From Nostoc sp. CHAB 5824 (lineage in GTDB: Bacteria > Cyanobacteriota > Cyanobacteriia > Cyanobacteriales > Nostocaceae), in the NCBI RefSeq assembly GCF_020829665.1, contig NZ_JAIVFT010000002.1, positions 1 to 64,000 of the forward strand: DNA of 64,000 nt. Direction: 5' to 3'. The notes below the pieces were generated by a model. The model saw only the letters and a program-made list of their open reading frames with translations. It searched no databases and had not been told where the DNA came from. The translations under genes and the position numbers were made by a program. Position 1 is the first letter of the stretch; every line of letters begins with the position of its first letter. Shown here piece by piece: positions 1-10,059 of the stretch.

Positions 1-63
1 GCGATAACCTGTCTCTAACTCTTCCAAGCTTAGATGTGGCTCAATTTTTATGATTTTTGGCAT
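1..63 (-). CDS. IS630-like transposase, N-terminal fragment cut by window edge
   Basis: Partial minus-strand gene with its ATG at 61-63; only 21 codons lie in the window. The visible N-terminus begins MPKIIKIEPHLSLEEL, which resembles the start of the helix-turn-helix domain of IS630-family transposases common in Nostoc (recalled, not searched). The sequence from its start to about 193 ends in an inverted repeat followed by TA, as expected for an IS630/Tc1-type end with TA target duplication. The gene continues leftwards out of the window, so whether it is intact cannot be judged. It could instead be a lone helix-turn-helix protein. Confidence 0.55.
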   Translation of the reverse strand, partial: MPKIIKIEPHLSLEELETGYR

Positions 64-193
64 TGCGACCGCACCAATTCATGCACCTATCTATATTTAA
101 TTATGGGTGATTTACCGGACATCATATAATTAGCCGAACATGATATAACATGCACCCCAACATCTTGCAAAAGTAACTTTTGCAAGATGTCTA
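64..193. mobile_element. Putative terminal region of the IS630-like element
   Basis: Positions 161-173 and 177-189 are a perfect 13-bp inverted repeat (CATCTTGCAAAAG, 3-nt spacer, complement). The outer end reads TAGACATCTTGC on the minus strand and is followed by the TA at 192-193. The same terminal word, with one substitution, bounds two short elements at 21150-21273 and 22821-22945. I infer that this is the upstream end of the transposon whose transposase starts at 63. The hairpin could also stop transcription of the kinase gene that ends at 215, but no T-run follows it. Confidence 0.5.
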
Positions 194-214
194 AAGTAGA
201 GCTTGTGCCGCTTA

Positions 215-3200
215 CTACAAACTTTTAATTAATGATGCGATCGCCTTTACTAATTCTTCTGGATCTAGAGGCTTGGAAATATGCTGTTGAAATCCGACAG
301 CGATCGCTTGCTGATGATCTATCTCACTAGCATAAGCAGTTAAGGCGATCGCTGGAATTGTCCCGCCTTGCTCTGGTTCCAGACTCCTTATTTGTCGCAT
401 CAGCGTGTAACCATCCATTTCTGGCATCCCGATATCGCTGATGATCAGATTTGGCTGGGATTGACTCAGTGCAGTTAAAGCTTCAATGGCTGAGGTGACA
501 ACGGTTACAGTTGCACCATACTGCTCCAGCATGAAGGATAAAAATTCTCGCATATCTGCATCATCATCCACCGCGAGAATCTGTAAGCCAGACAAGATTG
601 AGGGCTGATCTGCCAGAAGTGAGGAATTATCTTTTGCATTCTCGATTCCTTTGTTTTCATTCTGTAAACATGGAAGTCTGACGGTGAAAGTTGCTCCTTG
701 TTCTTCACCCAGGCTTTCTGCTTGAACTGTTCCCCCGTGAAGTTCTACAAGATGCCGGACGATCGCTAATCCTAAACCTAAACCGCCAAATTTTCGAGTT
801 GTGGCACCATCTGCTTGACGGAAATAATCAAAGACATAAGGTAAGAACTCAGGTGCAATTCCCTTTCCTGTATCAGTGACGCAGATTTGTACTTGTGAGC
901 CTACTTGCTCTAATTTAATTTTTACCTCTGCATCGATGGGAGTAAACTTAATGGCATTGGAAAGGATATTCCAAAAAACTTGTTGTAATCGATTGGCATC
1001 GCCTAAAACTGGCCCTACACCAGATTCAATAATTGTTTGAATCTGAATAGATTTGGCCTCCGCTGATAAACGCACTGTCTCCATTGCAGCTTCAATCACT
1101 GATACCAAATTAATCGGGTAGAAGGTGAGGTTAAGTTTACCTTGAAGGATGCGGGAGACATCAAGCAAATCTTCAATCAATTGGGTTTGTAACTTAGCAT
1201 TGCGCTCAATGGTTTCGAGGGCGCGATCGCTTGTTGCTTGATCGAGTTTGCGGGTTCGCATCAGTTTTGTCCAACCCAAAATCGGGTTGAGTGGTGTTCT
1301 CAGTTCATGGGATAGCACAGCGAGAAATTCATCTTTGATGCGGTTTGCTGATTCAGCAGCGTTTCGTGCCGTTCGTTCTGCTTCGTAGAGATGGGCACGA
1401 GCGATCGCTTGGGCACATTGTTGAGCAAGGGCCAAGATAAACGCTTGATCTTCGCCACTAAGTAGTTGGAGCTTGGCAAATCCCAAAGTTATACCGCCAA
1501 CTGCCCTACCTTCTACCATCAATGGAATAGAAATCCAGGTATTAAAGTTATATTGGGCGTAAATTTGGGCTAGATGAGGATAACGAGCTACCCGATTTTC
1601 TGTTGATTCAGCCCAAATAGGTTTCCCAGTTCGTACAGCTTCTGCTAAAGGAGAGGGTGAATCAATGGCAAAATGACGCCAAGTGTCTACCAAATCTTGG
1701 TTATAGCCAACCGCACGCACAATTTCCAGTTCAGTTTTACTTTCATTCACCAAGGCGACGAGGGCACAACTGGCTCCTAAAGCAGCCATGCTCTGCTCGA
1801 CAATGACTTCAGATACTTGGGTTGGTGTCAGGGATTCTGAAAGGGCAGCTGTGATGGATTGGAGACGGGCAATCCGCTCTAACGCTCGCTCTGCTCTTGT
1901 TTGTGCCTGCTGCGCTTCTTGGTAAAGGCGGGCATTATCGATGGCGATCGCAGCTCGATGGGCGACATCTTCCGCTAGTGACAAGTCAGCCATGCTATAA
2001 CGACGTTCTGATTCAGCAGTCACAAAGGAAATTGCACCAAAAATTCTTTCACGTGCCATTAAGGGCAAGATTATGCATGTCTTTAAACCAAGTTCACGCA
2101 GAATCCACAGATATTCTGGATCTTTGATGGCTTCTGCTAGAGCTGCATCTGAAATTTCAGCTACCATTTCTGCAAGCCCTGTACGCAGCACTTTAGGGAC
2201 ACCTTCGGGTGCATCCAACTTTCTGGGATAACGTTGATGAAGTTCCCAGCCAAGTTTCACTTTCTTTGGATCTCGGTGAGCAACTGCTACCCGATTAATT
2301 GATTGGTTGTCTTGCAGAAGATCAACGGCGCACCAATCGGCAAAGTAAGGCACAGCCAGGTTGGCCACACTTGCTAGCGTACTTTCGTAATCGAGGGAAG
2401 AGGCGAGGGTTGCACTGACTTGAGCCAAAAATGTCGCTCGTTGTTGATCGGCTTCTGCTTCCTGTCGGGCGGTTTGCTCTCGAATCAGTTGGATACGTTC
2501 CGCTTCCGATTGTTTGCGTTCTGTAATATCAAGCACAACACCACTCATGTGTGTGGCTTTACCTGCTTCGTTGAAAAAAGCTTTTCCTCGGCAGGCTACG
2601 TAGCAAATACTGCTGTCATCTCGAATAATTCGATATTCTAAATCATGCTCCACACCTTCGTTAATCGCGCGGCTCAACGACTGAGCCAGCAATACGCCAT
2701 CATCTGGATGCAGACGAGCTAAAATTGCTTCGGATGTAGCAACAAATGTTTCAGGTGTTAACCCAAATAATTGATAAATCTGCTCATCCCAGTCAAACTG
2801 ATCGTTGGCAATATCCCAACTCCAAACACCGATGTGGGCAGATTTCAAGGCGAGATTGAGTTGTGCTTGACTGTTTTCTAGATTTTGATAAAGACGAGCA
2901 TTTTCTAAAGAAATAGCAATTTGAACTGTCAAAATTTCCAATATAGAAAGTTTGTCCTGTGTAAAAGCGCTAGGTATGAGATTGTTTTCTAAATATAAAA
3001 TACCAAGTAGTTTCGACTGACGGGCGATCGGTAAACAAAGTACTGATTTAGGTTGCTTTTGGATTACATACTCGTCCTCCGAAAACATATTTTGCTCCGT
3101 AGCATTATGCAAAATCACTGTTTCTTGAGTTCGCTGAACATAATTCAGTATTGATTGAGGAATAACTTGTGAAATTTTGCCCTCAAATACGCGTCGAGAA

Positions 3201-6200
3201 ATATTGAGCTTTTCTGCCTGGGGATTAACCTTAGCTTCTACTTCAATTACCAGATTTTGCTCGTGTTCAAGCAACAAATAACCGATTTCTGCTCCTGCTT
3301 GCTCGATGACAATCTGCATTAATGTCTTCAACAACCGCGAAAGCAGAATTTCACTAGATATAGTTTGAGAGGCTTTAACGACCGATAGAAAGTCTAGGTG
3401 TTCACCTGTGCTGAAAAACGTTCCGTTAGAGACAAGCTGTTGTTGTGGCAATAGCTGAGGGTAGGATTCTTCAAGGTGCTTAACTTTCGCAGATGCCTCC
3501 CAGCGCAGATAGGCATTTTTAGTTGCTTGCAAGTAGGTTTTGGCAATTAATTCAAACTCCCGCTCCAAGTAAAACTTAGCGCCTAGCTCATTAGCCAAAG
3601 CTTCATATTGTACAAATCCCTGCTCACGGGCTGAAGCAATTGATTGCTCATACAGGCGCATTGCTTCCAAGTCTCGACCTTCAATGCGAGCTATTTCAGC
3701 AGCTACTAATTGAGACTTATGTAAAAAGTTAGCAGGACAGTGGTTAGCCCAGTATTCCAATTGCTGCTGATGAGATTCTAGGGTTGGCAAAAACTGTTTT
3801 TGCTCTTGAGAAGATACTGTTGAATAAAGAGCCGTTAGAGTCAGTGAGTAATATAAAACATAATCTGTTTCAATTGGTAATGCCAGTGTCGTCACTGGTA
3901 AATTGGACAATTTCAAGGCACAATTAAGTGCCTCTGCATACTGTCTGTATGTAAAAAAGATAATTAATTTAATAATATGATAAAAAATAATTCCACTGAC
4001 AAAACCTGCATTTGTAATGACAGATAATGCGCTTGCTTCATCAAAATTATCATTACTTAGAGTCAGATTGTGGTGAGTGAGTCCGCGCAGATTCATCAGT
4101 AGCATCTGCTGTAGTCTGATTGTTTCATAAACAGCCTCATGTTTAGACTGGCGGGCGAATGCGGTGTATTTTTCTAGAGATTTGTATGTATCTGCAAGTG
4201 GAGAGCCTAACTGGATAATTTGCCAGGAACCTTGATAACCGTTGTAATTAGCCATCGTCACATCACCAGCTTCTATACAGCCGATAAATCCCCGCTCTAA
4301 AAAGGGAATATCGGTGGCAATATGGTTACGCCAAACGTTGATATGACTTCCATGAATGTGCAGAACAGTTCCTCGAAGTTTCAAGTCATGCAACTTTTCA
4401 TTTAATTGAATTGTCATCTCAGAAAATGCATAGCCTGTAGGAATATCATGGAAGATGGAAACCAACAACATGGCATACATGCTGTAAGCAAAACAGGAAT
4501 CTTCCGTATTACCAAACTTGAGTGAGTAGTTAACTGCTTGAAGTACGACTAATGGAAAAAGATGAGGTCTACCGAGATAAGTAGGTGGGCCCAAAGCCGT
4601 CAACAGACTAATCACTGTTTTAATATTGGGGTCTTGGATTACTGGAGCATTAATTAAATCAGATACTTGTCTATCGCCTAAATTTATTAATATCTGGTTT
4701 TTTTCAACTGCAATCAGCGCTTCTGTGCGAGAGGCTTCGCCAACGCTGCTGCGCTTCGCTATCGCACTTTGCACTTGCTCATTTTGATCAGGAAATGTCA
4801 CCCCAAAAAGTTTTAAAGCTTCTAATCCCAATCTCAGTGCCTCTTCATATCTACCTACAACTTGATAGAGTCTGATTTGCAACATGTAAATATTGGCTTT
4901 TTCAATATGAGATTTTGCTTGAATCAATAGTAATTCAAATAATTCTTCCGCTTGTCCTAAATTCCCTGTTAAAAATTCACACTCAGCTTGTTCTTTAAAT
5001 AAAGTAAATGTTTCCTCATATTGTTCAATCCAGGCATTCTCCACTAAAAGATTCATGGCAACACTAAAAAACTTTTTAGCAGGAATGTAGGCTGTGGATG
5101 CTTTTGCCTTTTTACCAGCGATTATATTTAATCTGATTAATTCATTTTTTTCTGTCTGTTCAATAATCAGATTAACAGCGAGATTGAGTTGATTGACTAA
5201 ATCAAAAATTTGCTCGTTCACTTGTTCAGGACTAGCATTTTTGAGCAAAAGCCGCCCAATTGTCAAGTGAGCTGCCGATTTTGATTCATCGGCAATTAGG
5301 GCATAGGCAGCTTGTTGAACTCGGTCATGGTAGAAACGATAGTTTTTATCAGCACTTTCATCTGATTCTATGGTGATAATTAATCCTCTTAAAATTGCAT
5401 CAACAAGTGCATTCGCCGTTTTTTCAATAGATTGTTCACCAACGATCGCTAAAAATTCTAAATCAAAGCGATTACCAATACAAGAGGCTAACTTAAGCAC
5501 CTGTTGAGTTGCGGATGGCAGTTTTTGCATCCGCCCAATCATCAAACTGACAATATTATCTGTAATGCCTTGGGCTTCAATCTGAGCTAAATTCCATTGC
5601 CAAACACGATGTTGGCGATTGAAATTCAGGAGATTTTCTTGATGCAGCGTTTTCAGAAATTCATTGACAAAAAAAGGATTACCGTCAGTTTTTTGCAGAA
5701 TCAATTGAGCAAGAGGTTCTACTCGTTCTACTGAAGTATGGAAGGTATCAGCAATCAACTGATTTATATAAACAATATTCAAGGGAGTAAGGATAATTTC
5801 AGTAGTTATTGCTCCATATTCACGAATTTTTTTCATCATCAAACTAAAGGGATGCACAACATCTACTTCGTTATCTCGATAAGCCAAAATGAAGCAGAGA
5901 TATTGGATAGTAGAGCCAGTAATGACGGTTTGAATCAAATTCAAAGTAGCGCTGTCTGCCCACTGCATATCATCTAAAAAAACAGTGAGTGGATGCTCTT
6001 TTTGAGCAAAAACGCTGATAAAATTCTGAAACACCAAATTGAATCTGTTTTGAGATTCGGCAGGCCCCAACTCTGGTATACAAGGCTGTTCTCCAACGAT
6101 TAATTCAACTTCTGGAATTACATCTGCGATTAATTTACCATTGTTTCCTAATGCTGCTTGTATTCGCTTTTTCCAATTGGCAAGTTGAACTTCGGGCTGC

Positions 6201-7348
6201 GTTAAAATTTGTCTAACAAGTGTTTGAAAAGCTTGAACAATAGTGGAATAAGGAATATCTCGTTTGTACTGGTCAAACTTACCACAGATAAAAACTCCAC
6301 GTTCTCGCACAATCGGCTTGTGAATCTCTTTTACTAAAGAAGATTTACCAACCCCAGCATAGCCAGAGACGAGTACAAGTTCTGGTTTTCCTTGGCTAAC
6401 AACTCGCTCAAATGCTTGTAAAAGCTTGGCAATCTCTGGTTCTCGCCCATACAACTTTTGGGGAATTTGAAAGCGCTCTGAGATATCTTGCTCGCCCAAA
6501 ACAAAAGATTGGATTTCTTTGGTTGTCTCCAATTGCTTTAAGCACCGTTCCAGATCAAATTGCAAACCGAAAGCGCTCTGATATCTCTCTTCTGCAACCT
6601 TAGACAGCAATTTTATAATGATGTCACAGAGCATTTGGGGAATATCAGAGTTTAGCTTTTTTGGGGATGGCGGAGATTTTGCAATATGACAATGCACCCA
6701 CTCTAAGGGGTCTTTACCTTGAAAGGGTAGGTGATCTGTGAGCATCTTATAAAAAGTGACTCCCAACGAATACAAATCGCTGCGATGGTCAATTCCTCGA
6801 TTCATGCGCCCGGTTTGCTCAGGTGATAAATAAGGTAAACTGCCTTCAATGCGACTCGAACTGCTAACTATTTGCTGCTGGTATGGAATAAAAGCAGCAA
6901 TTCCAAAATCACCGATTTTGACCTGACTGGTTTCGAGATTAACTAAGATATTTTGCGGCTTAATATCCTTGTGGACAATGTGATGAGTGTGGATTTGTGC
7001 GAGTCTGCTGGTGATTTCAATGGCAATCTTTAGAAACGGAACAGGCTGTTGGAATTGGTCTAGAAACTGGTCGAGCGATCGCCCCTCAAAATCCTCCATA
7101 ATTAAATAAGGGATTCCTTGATGCATCTCTAAGGCGTAGACTTTAACTGCTGCTGTGGTGTTTAACCTTTGAGCGATCGCATACTCATGTTTGAATTGTT
7201 CAATATTATTGGGTGTACACTGCTCTGGACGTAGCCCTTTGATAATTACCGGACACTGATCTTTAACCCTGATTCCACGGTATATGGCTGCTTTTACCCC
7301 TGCTTTTAACAAAGTGACAATTTGAAATCCGGGTAATGCAATCATCAT
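215..7348 (-). CDS. Giant hybrid Ser/Thr kinase - AAA ATPase - multisensor histidine kinase with receiver
   Basis: 2377-aa cytoplasmic signalling protein of a type common in Nostocales. Order seen: Ser/Thr kinase (about 10-270; Lys37, catalytic loop HKDIKPQN at 126-133, DFG 147-149); AAA_16-type ATPase with P-loop GYAGVGKS at 329-336 and a Walker B-like VFLDDMQW; a long helical TPR-like region (about 700-1320); GAF; PAS (around SAHIGVWSWDI); two more GAF domains; HisKA with H-box LSHELRTPLNP; HATPase; and a C-terminal receiver with phosphoacceptor Asp2305 in SDIGMPEMDG. All catalytic motifs look intact, so Ser/Thr and His-Asp phosphorelay may be combined in one chain. The signal is unknown. 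The start is a double ATG (MMIALPG). A palindromic repeat is embedded in the coding sequence near 4726-4767. Transcribed divergently from ccdA. Confidence 0.93.
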   Translation of the reverse strand: MMIALPGFQIVTLLKAGVKAAIYRGIRVKDQCPVIIKGLRPEQCTPNNIEQFKHEYAIAQRLNTTAAVKVYALEMHQGIPYLIMEDFEGRSLDQFLDQFQQPVPFLKIAIEITSRLAQIHTHHIVHKDIKPQNILVNLETSQVKIGDFGIAAFIPYQQQIVSSSSRIEGSLPYLSPEQTGRMNRGIDHRSDLYSLGVTFYKMLTDHLPFQGKDPLEWVHCHIAKSPPSPKKLNSDIPQMLCDIIIKLLSKVAEERYQSAFGLQFDLERCLKQLETTKEIQSFVLGEQDISERFQIPQKLYGREPEIAKLLQAFERVVSQGKPELVLVSGYAGVGKSSLVKEIHKPIVRERGVFICGKFDQYKRDIPYSTIVQAFQTLVRQILTQPEVQLANWKKRIQAALGNNGKLIADVIPEVELIVGEQPCIPELGPAESQNRFNLVFQNFISVFAQKEHPLTVFLDDMQWADSATLNLIQTVITGSTIQYLCFILAYRDNEVDVVHPFSLMMKKIREYGAITTEIILTPLNIVYINQLIADTFHTSVERVEPLAQLILQKTDGNPFFVNEFLKTLHQENLLNFNRQHRVWQWNLAQIEAQGITDNIVSLMIGRMQKLPSATQQVLKLASCIGNRFDLEFLAIVGEQSIEKTANALVDAILRGLIITIESDESADKNYRFYHDRVQQAAYALIADESKSAAHLTIGRLLLKNASPEQVNEQIFDLVNQLNLAVNLIIEQTEKNELIRLNIIAGKKAKASTAYIPAKKFFSVAMNLLVENAWIEQYEETFTLFKEQAECEFLTGNLGQAEELFELLLIQAKSHIEKANIYMLQIRLYQVVGRYEEALRLGLEALKLFGVTFPDQNEQVQSAIAKRSSVGEASRTEALIAVEKNQILINLGDRQVSDLINAPVIQDPNIKTVISLLTALGPPTYLGRPHLFPLVVLQAVNYSLKFGNTEDSCFAYSMYAMLLVSIFHDIPTGYAFSEMTIQLNEKLHDLKLRGTVLHIHGSHINVWRNHIATDIPFLERGFIGCIEAGDVTMANYNGYQGSWQIIQLGSPLADTYKSLEKYTAFARQSKHEAVYETIRLQQMLLMNLRGLTHHNLTLSNDNFDEASALSVITNAGFVSGIIFYHIIKLIIFFTYRQYAEALNCALKLSNLPVTTLALPIETDYVLYYSLTLTALYSTVSSQEQKQFLPTLESHQQQLEYWANHCPANFLHKSQLVAAEIARIEGRDLEAMRLYEQSIASAREQGFVQYEALANELGAKFYLEREFELIAKTYLQATKNAYLRWEASAKVKHLEESYPQLLPQQQLVSNGTFFSTGEHLDFLSVVKASQTISSEILLSRLLKTLMQIVIEQAGAEIGYLLLEHEQNLVIEVEAKVNPQAEKLNISRRVFEGKISQVIPQSILNYVQRTQETVILHNATEQNMFSEDEYVIQKQPKSVLCLPIARQSKLLGILYLENNLIPSAFTQDKLSILEILTVQIAISLENARLYQNLENSQAQLNLALKSAHIGVWSWDIANDQFDWDEQIYQLFGLTPETFVATSEAILARLHPDDGVLLAQSLSRAINEGVEHDLEYRIIRDDSSICYVACRGKAFFNEAGKATHMSGVVLDITERKQSEAERIQLIREQTARQEAEADQQRATFLAQVSATLASSLDYESTLASVANLAVPYFADWCAVDLLQDNQSINRVAVAHRDPKKVKLGWELHQRYPRKLDAPEGVPKVLRTGLAEMVAEISDAALAEAIKDPEYLWILRELGLKTCIILPLMARERIFGAISFVTAESERRYSMADLSLAEDVAHRAAIAIDNARLYQEAQQAQTRAERALERIARLQSITAALSESLTPTQVSEVIVEQSMAALGASCALVALVNESKTELEIVRAVGYNQDLVDTWRHFAIDSPSPLAEAVRTGKPIWAESTENRVARYPHLAQIYAQYNFNTWISIPLMVEGRAVGGITLGFAKLQLLSGEDQAFILALAQQCAQAIARAHLYEAERTARNAAESANRIKDEFLAVLSHELRTPLNPILGWTKLMRTRKLDQATSDRALETIERNAKLQTQLIEDLLDVSRILQGKLNLTFYPINLVSVIEAAMETVRLSAEAKSIQIQTIIESGVGPVLGDANRLQQVFWNILSNAIKFTPIDAEVKIKLEQVGSQVQICVTDTGKGIAPEFLPYVFDYFRQADGATTRKFGGLGLGLAIVRHLVELHGGTVQAESLGEEQGATFTVRLPCLQNENKGIENAKDNSSLLADQPSILSGLQILAVDDDADMREFLSFMLEQYGATVTVVTSAIEALTALSQSQPNLIISDIGMPEMDGYTLMRQIRSLEPEQGGTIPAIALTAYASEIDHQQAIAVGFQQHISKPLDPEELVKAIASLIKSL
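4726..4767. repeat. HIP1-type palindromic repeat inside the giant kinase gene
   Basis: On the minus strand the block starts GCGAT and ends CGC, the two halves of the HIP1 octamer, with about 31 bp of GC-rich, partly palindromic sequence between them (agcgaagcgcagcagcgttg and onward). It encodes about 13 residues (IAKRSSVGEASR) in the helical TPR-like region. It looks like the interspersed repeats elsewhere in this window and is probably an insertion tolerated by a non-catalytic linker. Confidence 0.6.
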
Positions 7349-7430
7349 GCCAAATACTCCAGCCGTGTTTCTTCAGGGATAATTCGAGCTTAATTGTATT
7401 TTAGATACATTTCCTTGGGCAGATGAAATT

Positions 7431-7480
7431 TGACTGTTGACTGTTGACTGTTGACTGTTGACTGTTGACTGTTGACTGTT
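7431..7480. repeat. Heptameric short tandem repeat (TGACTGT)n
   Basis: About seven uninterrupted copies of the heptamer TGACTGT, then a diverged copy. This is the STRR type typical of heterocystous cyanobacteria. It lies between the divergent kinase and ccdA genes. Not a CRISPR: there are no spacers. Confidence 0.9.
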
Positions 7481-7495
7481 AACCGTCAACAGCCC

Positions 7496-7550
7496 AAAAA
7501 GGCGTCTCTCATCTCACAAAGAGAATATTGGGTTTTCCCGACGCCTTTTT
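7496..7550 (+). terminator. Strong hairpin with T-run between divergent genes (terminator or end of a small RNA)
   Basis: AAAAAGGCGTC at 7496-7506 is perfectly complementary to GACGCCTTTTT at 7540-7550. The 33-nt loop holds a smaller TCTC/GAGA pairing. The right arm ends in five T, so it looks like a plus-strand intrinsic terminator. Both flanking genes point away from it, so it does not sit at the end of either. It may end a short unannotated transcript or attenuate transcription into ccdA (start 7631). Confidence 0.5.
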
Positions 7551-7630
7551 ATAATTACCTCTGCTGACTCATAAACCAAAAATAAGCTAGAATTCCAGCA
7601 GAGTAAGCATTTTCCGTTCAGAAACTCCCC

Positions 7631-8371
7631 ATGTTTGATAATCTGCAAACCCAAATTTACCAACTAGAACAATTTGCCAACAGCCTTGTTTCTAACCAAC
7701 TGACACACCTAAGTGTGGTGAGTATTGGTATCATCTTTGCGGCTGGCTTGCTCACCAGTCTTACGCCCTGTATGCTTTCTATGCTGCCAATTACCATTGG
7801 TTACATCGGCGGTTATGAAGCCAAAAGTCGTCTGCAAGCAGCTGCCCAATCAACTTGGTTTGCTTTAGGATTAGCAACTACATTGGCTGGACTGGGTATT
7901 ATAGCAGGTTTTGTAGGAAAAGTCTATGGTCAAGTGGGAATTGGTTTGCCGATTATCGTCAGCATTATCGCCATTCTCATGGGGCTGAACTTATTAGAAG
8001 CACTACCTCTGCAATTTCCATCTTTGGGTGAAACGAATTGGATTTCGCCAGATTTACCAGCAGGATTGCGTTCCTATTTGCTAGGGCTGACTTTCGGCTT
8101 AGTCGCATCCCCTTGTAGCACGCCTGTTTTAGCGAGCTTGCTAGGTTGGATTGCCAATACACAAGACTTAATTTTAGGTGCTGTTTTGCTACTTTCTTAC
8201 ACAGCCGGTTATGTAGCACCATTAATTTTGGCGGGTACTTTTACAGCTTCAATTAAAAAGTTACTGGAATTGCGTCGCTGGTCTGGTTGGATTAACCCAG
8301 TTAGTGGAGCGCTGTTAGTAGGATTCGGTGTGTTTTCCTTAATTTCTCGGATTCCCCTTGGCAGTTTTTAA
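7631..8371 (+). CDS. ccdA: Cytochrome c biogenesis protein CcdA
   Basis: 246-aa multi-pass thylakoid or plasma membrane protein of the CcdA/DsbD-gamma family. It passes reductant across the membrane so that apocytochrome c cysteines stay reduced for haem attachment in System II (Ccs) maturation. The two redox cysteines sit in the expected settings: Cys47 in LTSLTPCMLSMLP and Cys162 in LVASPCSTPVLA, each in a hydrophobic helix. About six transmembrane segments are visible. It is followed after 53 bp by ccs1 on the same strand, the usual cyanobacterial pair and probably one transcript. The ATG at 7631 gives a normal family length; there is no strong Shine-Dalgarno. Confidence 0.95.
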   Translation: MFDNLQTQIYQLEQFANSLVSNQLTHLSVVSIGIIFAAGLLTSLTPCMLSMLPITIGYIGGYEAKSRLQAAAQSTWFALGLATTLAGLGIIAGFVGKVYGQVGIGLPIIVSIIAILMGLNLLEALPLQFPSLGETNWISPDLPAGLRSYLLGLTFGLVASPCSTPVLASLLGWIANTQDLILGAVLLLSYTAGYVAPLILAGTFTASIKKLLELRRWSGWINPVSGALLVGFGVFSLISRIPLGSF

Positions 8372-8424
8372 GATAGTGCCTGATTGGGATTTATATTATC
8401 AATCTTTGTAAGATTTTACACATA

Positions 8425-9825
8425 ATGACTTTAGAAGATTCAACATCCAAAGAATTAAAATGGTGGGCATTACCTGGGCAATTCTTACGGCAAGAGCTTT
8501 TGCCTGTACTGACAAACTTACGATTAGCGATCGCACTACTGCTATTGATTGCAATCTTTAGCTCTACTGGTACTGTAATTGAGCAAGGTCAGCCACCCGC
8601 ATTCTACCAAGCCAATTACCCAGAACATCCAGCTTTATTTGGTTTTCTAACTTGGAAAGTAATTCAGGTAGTTGGGTTAGACCACGTATATCGTACCTGG
8701 TGGTTTCTGGCATTACTTATCTTATTTGGCACTAGCTTAACTGCTTGTTCTTTTACCCGTCAGTTGCCAGCCTTAAAAGCTGCCCAGCGCTGGAAATATT
8801 ACGAAGAACCACGGCAATTTCAAAAGTTAGCTTTGAGTGCAGAACTAGATACTGGTTCCCTGGATTCTCTGTGCCAAATATTACAAAAACGCCGCTATAA
8901 AATTTTTCCAGATAAAGAAAAAGAAAATCTCCTCTACGCCCGCAAAGGAATAGTCGGACGAATCGGCCCAATTATCGTTCATATTGGCATCGTAGCTATT
9001 CTGCTAGGGGGAATTTGGGGGGCGATGACTGGGTTTCTTGCTCAGGAAATGGTTGCTAGTGGCGATATATTTCAAGTGAGAAATATTGTCGATGCTGGCC
9101 CTTTAGCAGCAGCCCAAGTCCCGAAAGATTGGGCTGTACGAGTCAATCGTTTTTGGATTGACTACACTCCATCTGGCGGCATCGATCAATTTTATTCGGA
9201 TATGTCTGTCTTGAATAATCAAGGACAGGAAGTTGATCACAAAAAGATTTTTGTCAATGAACCTCTGCGGTATCATGGCGTAACTTTCTATCAAACTGAT
9301 TGGGGAATTGCAGGTGTTCGCGTCCAATTTAACAACAGCCCCATTTTTCAGCTACCGATGGCCCAATTGAACACCAACGGTAACGGGCGCATTTGGGGAA
9401 CTTGGGTTCCAACTAAACCAGATTTGAGTGAGGGTGTCTCCTTGTTAGCCAAAGACTTGCAAGGGATGGTATTAATTTATGATGCCACCGGCAAACTCGT
9501 TGATACTGTTCGCGCTGGGATGTTTACCGAAGTTAATGGCGTGAAACTCAAAATTCTGGATGTCATTGGTAGTACTGGCTTACAAATTAAAGCCGATCCA
9601 GGCATACCAATTGTTTACTCAGGGTTTGCCTTACTAATGCTGGGTGTGGTGATGAGTTACTTCTCCCACTCACAAATATGGGCATTGCAAAAAGGCGATC
9701 GCTTATATGTGGGTGGCAAAACTAATCGTGCCCAAGTTGCTTTTGAACAAGAGGTTTTGGATATCTTAGATTGGCTAAGTTCACAGCCAAAAGGTGAGCA
9801 AAAAGAGACTGCGATTCAAGTTTAA
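8425..9825 (+). CDS. ccs1: Cytochrome c biogenesis protein Ccs1 (ResB family)
   Basis: 466 aa, ResB/Ccs1 family, the large membrane partner of CcsA in System II haem delivery and ligation to c-type cytochromes. Hydrophobic segments occur near residues 30-50 and 85-105, at about 180-200 ([20 protein letters not shown]) and at about 395-415. A long lumenal domain lies between the third and fourth; it contains the conserved-looking [14 protein letters not shown] block. The partner ccsA is not in this window. It follows ccdA by 53 bp, so co-transcription is likely. Confidence 0.95.
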   Translation: MTLEDSTSKELKWWALPGQFLRQELLPVLTNLRLAIALLLLIAIFSSTGTVIEQGQPPAFYQANYPEHPALFGFLTWKVIQVVGLDHVYRTWWFLALLILFGTSLTACSFTRQLPALKAAQRWKYYEEPRQFQKLALSAELDTGSLDSLCQILQKRRYKIFPDKEKENLLYARKGIVGRIGPIIVHIGIVAILLGGIWGAMTGFLAQEMVASGDIFQVRNIVDAGPLAAAQVPKDWAVRVNRFWIDYTPSGGIDQFYSDMSVLNNQGQEVDHKKIFVNEPLRYHGVTFYQTDWGIAGVRVQFNNSPIFQLPMAQLNTNGNGRIWGTWVPTKPDLSEGVSLLAKDLQGMVLIYDATGKLVDTVRAGMFTEVNGVKLKILDVIGSTGLQIKADPGIPIVYSGFALLMLGVVMSYFSHSQIWALQKGDRLYVGGKTNRAQVAFEQEVLDILDWLSSQPKGEQKETAIQV

Positions 9826-9829
9826 ACGC

Positions 9830-9960
9830 AAAGGTAGGCAGAGGTTAACGCAAAGTAATCCTCTGCGTTCCTCTGCCATTTCCTTCTCTGCGAGACGCTG
9901 ACGCTCCTAACGTCGCTACCGCTTCGCTAATGCGAATGCGCCCCTCTGCGTTTAAAAATT
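9830..9960. repeat. Interspersed Nostoc-type repeats downstream of ccs1
   Basis: A repetitive block rich in CTCTGCG/ACGCAGAG words, with opposite-facing copies (acgcaaaggtaggcagagg versus cctctgcgtttaaa), plus a GC-rich palindromic piece around 9893-9940 (cgagacgctgacgctcc). A related CGCAGAG-rich block lies at 57825-57895. It may act as a terminator for ccdA-ccs1 but lacks the classical form. Confidence 0.6.
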
Positions 9961-10059
9961 ACTTTGCTTTTGTGTAAATAGGCATTTCTCTCCTTTTATA
10001 ATTAATCACTCCACTTCCACAACTACAAATTGGAAATTACTATAGGTATTTATTAAACA

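Noticed and set aside
7431..7480. Heptamer tract as a CRISPR
   Set aside because: 7-bp units with no spacers; STRR type.
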